From NCBI RefSeq assembly GCF_000702885.1, contig NZ_JNKO01000009.1:62001-126000 (forward strand): 64,000 bases of DNA, in the 5' to 3' direction. This document shows positions 1 to 7,900 of this stretch, piece after piece. The position numbers and the translations under genes are program-made. The notes beneath the pieces are model-generated. The model was not told where the DNA came from and made no database searches. It saw nothing but the letters and a program-made list of their open reading frames with translations. Numbering within the stretch: the first letter of the stretch is position 1; each line of letters begins with the position of its first letter. This stretch comes from Oribacterium sp. P6A1 (GTDB lineage: Bacteria; Bacillota; Clostridia; Lachnospirales; Lachnospiraceae).

Positions 1-113
1 TCTTCGGAAATTCCCATCTTCTTTGCCTGATCTTTGATACAGATATCACTGATTCGGCAATTATTCTCATTGGCTGCATCAACCAGCTCTTTTACTGAAT
101 TATATGAAAGCAT
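1..113 (-). CDS. sdaAA: L-serine dehydratase alpha subunit, N-terminal fragment (cut by left edge)
   Basis: Only the first 37 codons are in the window; the reading frame runs off the left edge. The start is the ATG at 113, preceded by GGAGAA, and the protein begins MLSYNSVKELVDAANENN, typical of the alpha chain of the two-subunit, 4Fe-4S L-serine ammonia-lyase of Firmicutes. The alpha chain carries the cluster-binding cysteines, which lie outside the window. It starts 11 bases after the stop of sdaAB, so the two are co-transcribed. Together they convert L-serine to pyruvate and ammonia. The call rests on this short N-terminus plus the adjacent sdaAB. Confidence 0.8.
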   Translation of the reverse strand, partial: MLSYNSVKELVDAANENNCRISDICIKDQAKKMGISE

Positions 114-124
114 TTATTTTCTCC

Positions 125-793
125 TTAAATTGCATGGATAAGTAATGCATTATCGATATTATCCATTTTCTTAAGATCTGTGATCAGCTGCTCAGGCGGG
201 AGTTCATCAAGCTCAAGTGTCATGAGAGCGTCTCCTCCGCGTTCCTTTCTGCTGAGATGGAAACCGCTTATGTTAAGTTCGCCGTATCGCCAGTACATAA
301 GGTTGGTAACATTGGCAATTACACCCGGTGTATCCTTGTGAAGCACAAAAAGGGTGTTGTTCTCTCCGCTGAAGTTTACTTCCATTCCGTCTATATTGCT
401 TACGCGAATGTTTCCGCCGCCGATACTTGCGCCCTCAACAAAACCGGTCTTACCGCTTTTGCAGGTGTAGTAAATTCTGGCTGTGTTCGGATGAGCTCCG
501 GGAATGTCTTCAGCAATGAATTCATATTTAAGACCACGTTCCTCTGCTATATCCATAGCATTTCTGATCTCTTCGGAATAGCTCTTGAAGCCCATGATTC
601 CGGCAAGAATAGCACGGTCTGTTCCATGTCCTCTGTAGGTGCGGGCAAATGATCCCGAAAGCTGTATCTTTACTTCAGTCAGAGTGTCCTGATCAACTAT
701 CTTGTTGACTATGGCACCGATTCTGCAGGCACCTGCAGTGTGGGAACTGGAGGGTCCGATCATAACAGGTCCTATGATATTGAATATATTCAT
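125..793 (-). CDS. sdaAB: L-serine dehydratase beta subunit
   Basis: Beta chain (222 residues) of the iron-sulfur L-serine dehydratase, which deaminates serine to pyruvate and ammonia in the cytoplasm. The N-terminus carries the family signature around GPSSSHTAGACRIGAI, and a C-terminal ACT-like segment (about residues 145-222, containing HKDTPGVIANVTN) is present as in other beta chains. I place the start at the ATG at 793 (MNIFNIIGP), with AAAGG about a dozen bases upstream; an upstream in-frame TTG at 847 would add 18 basic residues not usual in the family. It sits between a DAACS symporter (upstream) and sdaAA (downstream, 11-base gap), so uptake and breakdown of serine look coupled. Confidence 0.93.
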   Translation of the reverse strand: MNIFNIIGPVMIGPSSSHTAGACRIGAIVNKIVDQDTLTEVKIQLSGSFARTYRGHGTDRAILAGIMGFKSYSEEIRNAMDIAEERGLKYEFIAEDIPGAHPNTARIYYTCKSGKTGFVEGASIGGGNIRVSNIDGMEVNFSGENNTLFVLHKDTPGVIANVTNLMYWRYGELNISGFHLSRKERGGDALMTLELDELPPEQLITDLKKMDNIDNALLIHAI

Positions 794-839
794 TTTCGGT
801 TTAAGACCTTTCTTTGTCCTATATCTTTTAAACAAGTTC

Positions 840-859
840 AGGGGCAATGCTTTGCCCCC
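840..859 (-). terminator. Hairpin between symporter gene and sdaAB
   Basis: A 7-bp perfect stem (GGGGCAA / TTGCCCC, positions 841-847 and 852-858) with a 4-base loop lies between the stop of the symporter and the start of sdaAB. On the minus strand it is followed by a moderately T-rich stretch, so it may be a weak terminator or attenuator that lowers sdaAB expression relative to the transporter. Confidence 0.4.
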
Positions 860-904
860 GATCTTCTTTTAATATCAGTTTTCGTTCTTAGTTATATTTC
901 AGCA

Positions 905-2125
905 TCAGTCGTCAGCGACAGCCTGTCCCTTCATGATAACCTTTCTGTAGATCTGGTCAACAACCACGCCGATGGCATTGTCACCGGAAACGTTGCATGC
1001 TGTTCCGAAAGAATCCTGTGTGATGTAAAGAGCAACCATAAGTGCGCAGATAGGGCCGTTAGGATCACCTGCTGTTGTTCCGAATACCATGTAAAGGAAA
1101 GGAAGAGCTGTCATGATGGATCCGCCCGGAGCTCCCGGAGAAGCTACCATTGCTACGCCAAGTGTCATGATGAATGGGATAACAGTAGCAAGGCTGATAG
1201 GAAGATCGTTCATGAGACATACTGCTGTAGCGCAGGCTGTGATGGTGATCATGGAACCGCACATGTGAATGTTTGCGCAAAGCGGAACAACGAAGTTTCT
1301 GATCTGTGAGCAGATACCGTCTGCATGAGCACACTCAAGGTTTACAGGAATTGTAGCTGCTGAAGACTGTGTTCCGATAGCTGTTGTGTAACCGGGAATC
1401 TGGTTAAGCATAAGCTTAAAAGGATTCTTGTGTGAAACACTTCCTGCGATGAAGAACTCGATAACGAGGTAAACAAGGTGCATTGCGATAACAACGATAA
1501 ATACCTTCCAAAGGATTCCGAGGATCGTAAATGTCTTTCCTGAGTATGTAAGGTCTACGAAAGTTCCGCAGATATACAGCGGAAGAAGTGGAATGATTGC
1601 TGTGTGAAGAACCGCATCAATGATTGCCGAGAAATCCTTCATGCTGTTGTAAAGTGTTGTACCGATGGTCTTTCCGCGGAGACTTGACATGCAAAGTCCA
1701 AGGATGAAAGCAAGAACAACTGCTGAAAGTGTATCGATAACAGCAGGAAGTGAAATGCTGAAGTATGTTCCAACACTTACATCGGCTGTAGCCTGGATCT
1801 TCTCAAGAGCATCCGGAGCCATGAAGTGTGGAAAAAGTGAGCTTGATACGATGAAGGACATGCTTCCTGCAACGAGAGTACTTGTATAAGCAAGAAGTAC
1901 TGTGATGATAAGAAGCTTTCCTGCTCCCTGTGACAGATCTGCGATACCCATGGTAACGTATGCCAGGATCATGAGAGGGATTACGAACTTCAGGAATGAA
2001 CTGAAGATAGATGACAGTGTAACTACTGTTTTACAGAACCATAATGGCATGAACTCGCCGATCAGTATACCTATGATAATGGCGATGATAAGCTTTGGCA
2101 CAAGACCTAATTTGAACTGTTTCAT
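905..2125 (-). CDS. Dicarboxylate/amino acid:cation symporter (DAACS family, SstT-like)
   Basis: Integral membrane sodium- or proton-coupled symporter of the GltP/DctA/SstT superfamily, 406 residues, about eight hydrophobic segments plus two re-entrant loops. The diagnostic serine-rich HP1 motif (GTQSSAATIPV, about residues 247-257) and the later QDSFGTACNVSGDNA segment near the C-terminus are present. Its placement directly upstream of sdaAB-sdaAA suggests L-serine or L-threonine as substrate, by analogy with SstT; this is inference from context. The start ATG at 2125 has a strong AAGGGGAA ribosome binding site. A paralogue at 54650-55894 shares the same two motifs. Likely first gene of a three-gene serine operon. 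Confidence 0.88.
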   Translation of the reverse strand: MKQFKLGLVPKLIIAIIIGILIGEFMPLWFCKTVVTLSSIFSSFLKFVIPLMILAYVTMGIADLSQGAGKLLIITVLLAYTSTLVAGSMSFIVSSSLFPHFMAPDALEKIQATADVSVGTYFSISLPAVIDTLSAVVLAFILGLCMSSLRGKTIGTTLYNSMKDFSAIIDAVLHTAIIPLLPLYICGTFVDLTYSGKTFTILGILWKVFIVVIAMHLVYLVIEFFIAGSVSHKNPFKLMLNQIPGYTTAIGTQSSAATIPVNLECAHADGICSQIRNFVVPLCANIHMCGSMITITACATAVCLMNDLPISLATVIPFIMTLGVAMVASPGAPGGSIMTALPFLYMVFGTTAGDPNGPICALMVALYITQDSFGTACNVSGDNAIGVVVDQIYRKVIMKGQAVADD

Positions 2126-2341
2126 TTAAAAATTCCCCTTAACATATTACGGGATCAACCCGTATAATTTGACTCAACAACAGGAAGCTGTGCACCTCTC
2201 TTCCTGTCAGTAAGGGAATAATAACTAAAAAAAATACATTTGTAAAATTCATAGTTTTAAACATGTGCATTAAAAATACTAATGAGAGGAACCGGATTTC
2301 TATATCTCATTCAAAGGTCCCGGCATGTAGCGCCCCAACGC
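2126..2341 (-). promoter_or_regulatory. Leader/promoter region of the symporter-serine dehydratase operon
   Basis: No gene is seen here. Two hairpins precede the symporter start on the minus strand: an 8-bp stem ACAGGAAG / CTTCCTGT around 2177-2208, and TACGGG / CCCGTA at 2148-2164 with a 5-base loop. They would lie in the 5' untranslated RNA. I recognise no known riboswitch or T-box motif. The AT-rich part around 2220-2290 probably holds the promoter. Confidence 0.35.
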
Positions 2342-2375
2342 AAAAAAAGCGCGTAACATAGCCCCTATCACGCGC
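2342..2375 (-). terminator. Intrinsic terminator of the LysM gene
   Basis: On the minus strand a GC-rich stem (GCGCGT at 2375-2370 pairing with ACGCGC at 2354-2349, with an inner ATAG/CTAT pairing) is followed directly by seven T residues. It lies about 30 bases past the LysM stop codon. Confidence 0.8.
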
Positions 2376-2406
2376 CTGTATTCCGACTTATATCACAAAT
2401 TCCGCA

Positions 2407-3039
2407 TCATGCGATCTTAAGTCTCTGTCCTATCTCTATCTTATTAGGGTCTCTTATCTGATCCTTGTTCATCTTGTAGATAAGATTCCATTTGGATGAA
2501 TCCCCGTATACTTTCTTAGCGATTTTGGAAAGAGTATCCCCGCGCTTTACCACATAAATCTGAGCTTCCGGTTCTTCAGCCTGCTGAAGCTTTTCTCCGC
2601 TTTCATCAGCCTTCTCTTTTCCCGCAAGGGCAGCATTAACCATAGCAGTAATGCCCTCATTGACAGAGCCCGGAAGAGATGACTTCAGCTTTTCGATATC
2701 CGAATCCGTATATCCGAGAGACTTAAGATACTCTACGGCTTTATCATTAAGATCCGAAGGATTCAGATTCACGTCGCCCGGATTGACCCCCTTCGGGGCT
2801 ATTCCCTTCAGATCCACCCCGCCCAGGTCCAATCCGCCGGCATTAAGACCCTGCAGGTTCACTCCACTGAGATCAACCGTACCCAAAGCTCCTTTAAGAG
2901 CATCCATGATGTCACTGCTTTCGCTGCTATTTCCGGTTTCACCGGTCCCGTCAGCATAGACCGTGGCAGACATCATAAAGATCAGCACCATCACAAGCAC
3001 TGCAGTTACTAGCGGCATTTTCTTCCGGTATCCCATCAT
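2407..3039 (-). CDS. Secreted LysM-domain protein with irregular pentapeptide-like segment
   Basis: Predicted exported protein of 210 residues. An N-terminal signal sequence (basic start, then a hydrophobic run to about residue 30, ending in an Ala-rich site) is followed by an acidic/Asn/Gly-rich stretch with irregular five-residue periodicity (LSGVNLQGLNAGGLDLGGVD, about residues 57-76), a short helical SLGYTDSDIEKLKSS segment, and a C-terminal LysM domain (about the last 45 residues, YVVKRGDTLSKIAKKVYGD) that should bind peptidoglycan or chitin-like glycans. No catalytic domain is visible. The start is ATG 3039: GGAAGGGAG sits 5 bases upstream, whereas the upstream in-frame ATG at 3054 would place that site inside the gene. 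A strong terminator follows. Confidence 0.8.
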   Translation of the reverse strand: MMGYRKKMPLVTAVLVMVLIFMMSATVYADGTGETGNSSESSDIMDALKGALGTVDLSGVNLQGLNAGGLDLGGVDLKGIAPKGVNPGDVNLNPSDLNDKAVEYLKSLGYTDSDIEKLKSSLPGSVNEGITAMVNAALAGKEKADESGEKLQQAEEPEAQIYVVKRGDTLSKIAKKVYGDSSKWNLIYKMNKDQIRDPNKIEIGQRLKIA

Positions 3040-3182
3040 AACTCTCCCTTCCATTTAAAATTTGCCCGATTAGTTTTTTTACTTAGTTATTATTATAAAC
3101 TCACTTTAGTATCTTTTGTACATACCAGGTTCTGTTTCCGAAGTTTTATCTACTGTTTTGCAGAACCTTTTTTGCGGAACTC

Positions 3183-4661
3183 TTAAATCTCCAGGGTCTT
3201 CACCTTTTCAACCAGCTCTCTGACCCTCGCCATATAAAGTTCTGAAAGCTTCTGTTCCTTCTCCGACATAGTCACCTTCTTATGAAGCTTTCTGATCATC
3301 CTGAGGCAGGATATGAAAGCCGCCTTGTCCGTAACTTCCTGAAGGACTCCGCTGTCCTCCGTTCCGAAATAGTTCTTTATGAAGACACTGTAAAATCTCT
3401 GTGCCGTCTGATAGGAGAATCCCATAAACTTTTCTATGACAGAGGGGTCATCCTCCCCAAGAACCACGTAGAAGTAGTACAGTCCCGCAATTTCGATTAT
3501 GGGATTTCCTCTGGAAACCCTGTCCATATCTATGAGCAGAGCCTCACCGTTTTGCATGAACACATTTCCTGTATGGAAGTCTCCGTGGATAAGTGTTCCC
3601 GGAGCCGGCAGTGCATCTATGAGTTTCATGCATTTTTCTGCCAATGCCTCGTCCTCCCGTTCCACGCCTCCCCTGACATAATCTCTCAGGCTTTCGGTTC
3701 CGTCTGAAAAACCATCCTCCTCCGTCACCTCTATATCATGAATGGTATGGGCAAGGTCAGACATTATCTTTGCATAAACATCCACCTGCCCCTGATCTCT
3801 TCCTATGCAGGTTGAAACAGTGTCAGATTCGATAAGCTCATACATGGCGCCGTACCTGTCTCCCACAGAAACTATTCCAAAGGAAATGGCCGTAGGCATG
3901 CCAAGCACAAAGGTTTTACGGCTTAATGCTATCTCCTCTTCAACATCATGGTAGGTATTGTTTTCATTGAATACTTTAATGACAAGTTCATCATCATAGC
4001 GGTATACCTCACCCTTTGCTCCCCGTCCCAGGAGCTTGCATCCGTCTATGGAAACCTCTCTATACTTCTTGTATCTTGCCTTGTCCGAATCAAAGGTTCC
4101 GGGCCATATGAAGTTCATATGCTTGATATACTCCTTGAAGGCGCCGGTCTTGTTCAGGCTTAGTTCCAGCGACTCCGCAATGCTTCTGTAGTACCAGCAC
4201 TGCATATGAGGGTCATCCTGATGAAGCTTCGTCCACATCTCATCTCCCATTTCGGAGTACATGCCTGAAAGAGACCTTATGTTGGCAAGCTTGTCCGCAA
4301 GCCAAAGCATCTTTACGCCTATGTCCTGACTGTTCTTCAGAATCAAGAGCGCCTCTTCCTTACGTCTCTTCCATGTGGCTTCCCTGGACTCATCCGGGTA
4401 CTTGTTTTCAGACTCCGAAGATACAAGATAGGCCACTCTTTTTCCGAAGCGCTTCTCTATCTCTGTCAGTGTTCCGTCTGTATCTTCAACTATGTCGTGA
4501 AGGATGCCTGCGGTTATGATCTCTTCATCATCAGTCATGGTGGAAAGTATCTGTGCAACTTCTATGGGATGCAAAATATATGGGATACTTTTAAATTTAC
4601 GAACCTTACCCTGATGCAAAACCGTAGCGTAAATTATGGCCTCTTCCAACATATTCATCAT
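3183..4661 (-). CDS. MESH1-like HD (ppGpp hydrolase-type) domain fused to APH-type small-molecule kinase
   Basis: Cytoplasmic protein of 492 residues with two domains. Residues 1-180 form an HD phosphohydrolase closest to the hydrolase half of RelA/SpoT and to small alarmone hydrolases: HP at 31, HD at 55-56, EDT at 59-61 and ADK at 122-124 supply the expected metal and catalytic positions. There is no (p)ppGpp synthetase domain. Residues 205-440 form an aminoglycoside-phosphotransferase/choline-kinase fold: glycine-rich loop GRGAKGEV (212-219), Lys 229, catalytic HGDFHTGN (359-366) and metal-binding IDMD (377-380). All key residues look intact, so both activities are plausible; the kinase substrate is unknown. 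Start ATG 4661 has AGGGAAG 6 bases upstream; an in-frame start at 4730 overlaps a repeat element and is unlikely. Confidence 0.8.
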   Translation of the reverse strand: MMNMLEEAIIYATVLHQGKVRKFKSIPYILHPIEVAQILSTMTDDEEIITAGILHDIVEDTDGTLTEIEKRFGKRVAYLVSSESENKYPDESREATWKRRKEEALLILKNSQDIGVKMLWLADKLANIRSLSGMYSEMGDEMWTKLHQDDPHMQCWYYRSIAESLELSLNKTGAFKEYIKHMNFIWPGTFDSDKARYKKYREVSIDGCKLLGRGAKGEVYRYDDELVIKVFNENNTYHDVEEEIALSRKTFVLGMPTAISFGIVSVGDRYGAMYELIESDTVSTCIGRDQGQVDVYAKIMSDLAHTIHDIEVTEEDGFSDGTESLRDYVRGGVEREDEALAEKCMKLIDALPAPGTLIHGDFHTGNVFMQNGEALLIDMDRVSRGNPIIEIAGLYYFYVVLGEDDPSVIEKFMGFSYQTAQRFYSVFIKNYFGTEDSGVLQEVTDKAAFISCLRMIRKLHKKVTMSEKEQKLSELYMARVRELVEKVKTLEI

Positions 4662-4702
4662 AAAGAACTTCCCTGCCTTCCCCGACCCTAGGCCGCTGTG
4701 AC

Positions 4703-4759
4703 ATGAGTGCCAGAAGCATTTGCCACTCACTGATTAGCGTTAAGCACACATCCGTGTGC
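4703..4759 (-). repeat. Two-hairpin intergenic repeat, copy 1
   Basis: Hairpin A (4703-4730) has arms GTGAGTGGCA and TGGCACTCAT on the minus strand; hairpin B (4744-4759) is GCACAC / GTGTGC with a 4-base loop. The same A+B arrangement occurs at 40561-40614, and hairpin A again at 22646-22673. It lies just upstream of the HD-kinase start, probably in its 5' leader. Confidence 0.6.
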
Positions 4760-4849
4760 AATACTCCCTGTCATTCTCTTCTCTATCAACAAAATCTTTA
4801 TCGGCAGGAATAACTTATAACTTTAGAAAAACCCACTATATTTTTTACA

Positions 4850-4884
4850 GAAAAATCCCCTGGAACATTTCTGCTCCGGGGGAT
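4850..4884 (-). terminator. Intrinsic terminator of the giant adhesin gene
   Basis: On the minus strand a stem of about 11 bp (arms 4884-4873 and 4866-4855, GC-rich with CCCC/GGGG core) is followed by five T residues, 25 bases past the adhesin stop codon. Confidence 0.75.
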
Positions 4885-4909
4885 CCCTTACAGGACTGCT
4901 AATGAATCA

Positions 4910-7900
4910 TTACTTTACATTTGCTGCCCTTTTTCTTTTTTTGCTTGCGTAAAACCATGCTGCAAGTACTGCCAGTGAGAAGATAGCACCGATTCCGTAG
5001 TAAATCATGTTGGACTCGTCGCCTGTCTTAGGTGTTCTTGATGCACCTAAAACTGCCGGCTCCTCAGGTATCTCACGGTTTGCACCGAGAACCTCTCCAT
5101 CATCGGTTGAATCACCCGGATTATCGCGGGTGCCGCCGAGGGTGTCACCGCCGCTTCCGCCGTCTCCACCGCCGCCATTGCTTCCGCCGCCACCGCCGTT
5201 GCCGCCGGTGTAGCTGTTGGTGAATACTACTTCGGAAAGCTTTTCGCTCTCTGTAAATACTCTTGCTGCCACTGTACCATCACCTGTACGAGCTTCAGTA
5301 CCGTAGGTTACAGACTTATAAGAAGCCTTATAGCCTGTGATACTCTCTTCAGTGAATGTGTAGTAAATACGCTTTCCGTCTGCGGTATATACAGGAACGG
5401 ATGCCCATGTTGTGTCATCTGCCCAGTTGTTTGCCGCATTCAGAACTGTCTCTGTCTTAAGTCCGTCAATGGTAATGTCTGTGGTTGTACCATTATCTAC
5501 CGTTGTAGTCTTAAGTGTTACCTTAAGCTCCTTAGGACGTTTATTACTCTTGTTATTATCATCACTCCAGATCTTTGAAACCTTCAGGGAAGCTGTATCC
5601 ATACGGTTCGTGATATCCGTTATGAATCCGTCCTCAGTCTCTGTCGTGTCTGATTTATAAATATACGCTCCTACATGTCCTCCGGTAAGATCATCGGTCT
5701 TTTCCTTGACATTGACACTGCTTCCGTCAGAAAGATAGATTCTGCTCTCAACCGCACGGTAGCTATATCTGTTACCGGCACTGTCAAATGCAGGAAGATC
5801 ATCTATGGTAATGCTTGTCTCAGGCTTACTGATGACACGTATAAAGTCTGTTCCGTTTTCGGTAACATTAATCCAGTCTGTACCCTCAGTCTTTCTCTGA
5901 AGAACAACCTCTGCTCCCGTTACGTTCTTTCCTACGCCGGCATACTCGTTCTCCCAGTTCTTTCGAACAAGGATCTTAACTGTATCCAAAGCATTTGTGA
6001 TAGTAATCTCAAAAATCTTCTTTCCGGATGCATCCTCAGTAACCTTCACGGTACTTCTGTCTTCATCCTGGATGTAACCATTGACCTTGTTATCGCTTTC
6101 TGAAGCATGTCCGAAGTCATCCTCCAGTACGTAGTAGCTGATTTCTTTGCCTCTGAAGCCTCTCTTATACTCCGGAAGATCTGTCCATGTCACTGTCCAG
6201 TTATTCTTCTCATCAAGAGTATAATCGTCAAACTTCACCGTTCCGAGACTGAGATCATCATCCTCAAGCATACGGCTTACAGGCACATCTACTCTCTGGT
6301 TATCTTCATCATAGAAGTATGCCCAAAGTGTAACTGAAATCTTTTCAGGTCTGTCGCCATACTTGTTGTCCTTATCATCCCACTTCTTGGTTACAGTAAC
6401 ATCTACCGTACCCGGCTTGTGGATATTAGAACATGTGCTCTTTACGAGCTCACCTTCTTCGAGAAGGACTCCCTCAGCAGCTACGAACTCATAGCCTCTG
6501 GTTGAAAGATTTGCTTCAGCCTCATCCTCGTAAGCTCTGTAGACGTATGACACACCGTTTGGAGCCTTCAGAGGAAGCTGTGACCAGGAAGCGATTTCCC
6601 ACTCACCTGAGTCAGTTTCACTGATACTCTGATCAAATCCTTCTATTGTCTTCCACTTGTCATCACTCTCAGACTCCAGCTTACGCTGCAAGTGGAATTT
6701 AATGCTGCCAGGACGTTTACCGTCTCTGTCATCATCATCTTCCCAAACCTTAGTAACGGAGAAATCTCCCTTCCTGAGGATATTGCTGAGATATGAAGCA
6801 AATGTTCCATTCTCCTGATCGACCTTATCAAAGTCGTAGTTGTAAGCTCCGATGACCTTTCCGTCAAGTTTAACCTCTGCTCTTTCCCTGGTTTCCTTAT
6901 CCACGGTTACAAGAGACTTCTCAACTGCCCGGTAAGAAAGCTTAACACGATTATCACCATCGTTACCGTAAACAGGAAGATCATCCCATACGTAACTGTA
7001 TTCATTACTCTCTGAAAGTACAGCTGTTACTTCACTTCCGCTTGCCACATGATTTCCGTTTTCATCAAGGTGATTTATAACAGGCTTCCAGCTTCCACCA
7101 CCATCCTTGGAGTACTCAAGTGCAATGTTTACATAACGCTCATACTCTTCGTTTACCTTAGTGATGTCTGTTCCTTCATCCCATGATTTCCTTGCGATAA
7201 CAGAAGTCGTAGCAACCGTATTCTCCAAAGCAGTTACATAACTATATCTGCTGTTGGAATTCTCAACTCTATTGGTCTCGTCTATAGCCTTACGCTCTGT
7301 TTCAGCCTTTGTCTTAGTGTATCCTTCCACCTCTCTTTCGTTAAAATCAACGTCTTCTTCATAAGGACTTTCTTTAACAACATATCTGATTTCTGTTCTG
7401 TTTTTACCGCTGAATCCTCTCTTGTACTTAGGAAGATTACTCCAGGTCGCCTTCCAACCGTTACCTGAACTAAGGATAACCGGATTATCAAGCTCTACTA
7501 CCTTTCCGGTTTCAGCCTCTATTCTCGCTCCATCAGCAATCTCGATAGTCTTAACTATCTGACTGACTGTAGCCTTTTCAACAGGATCGAAATACTCCTC
7601 ATAAAGGGCCGCCCAAATTCTTTCAGGTCTTTCTCCATACTTATCATTCTGATCTATCCACTCCTTCTGTACTTCCACATCAACTGTTTCAAGATCATGA
7701 ATGTTTACATATGTGACAGAAGTTGTCTCAACATCTTCATCAAGTACGAATCCCTCATCATAGTAGCTTTCATCCAAATCCTGTCCTGTAAGGAGCTTAT
7801 AAATAAATCTTCTTACAGGTGCTGTAATCTCCATGATAGCATCATAGATTCTCTTGAATACGCTGTAATCTACATCTACATCAGATCGTCTCAGAATATA

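Noticed and set aside
740-1309. Plus-strand frame of 189 codons opposite the first symporter
   Set aside because: No recognisable domain or ribosome binding site; the symporter frame with family motifs is clearly real.
3126-3170. AGGTTCTG / CAGAACCT inverted repeat followed by a T-run on the plus strand
   Set aside because: It points the wrong way for the minus-strand genes on both sides, so it was not called a terminator.
3183-4661. Full RelA/SpoT homologue
   Set aside because: Only the HD hydrolase half is present; synthetase, TGS and ACT domains are absent and a kinase follows.
5007-5213. Proline-rich plus-strand reading frame opposite the Gly/Ser-rich end of the adhesin
   Set aside because: It is the antisense of the Gly-rich linker and has no ribosome binding site; composition explains it.
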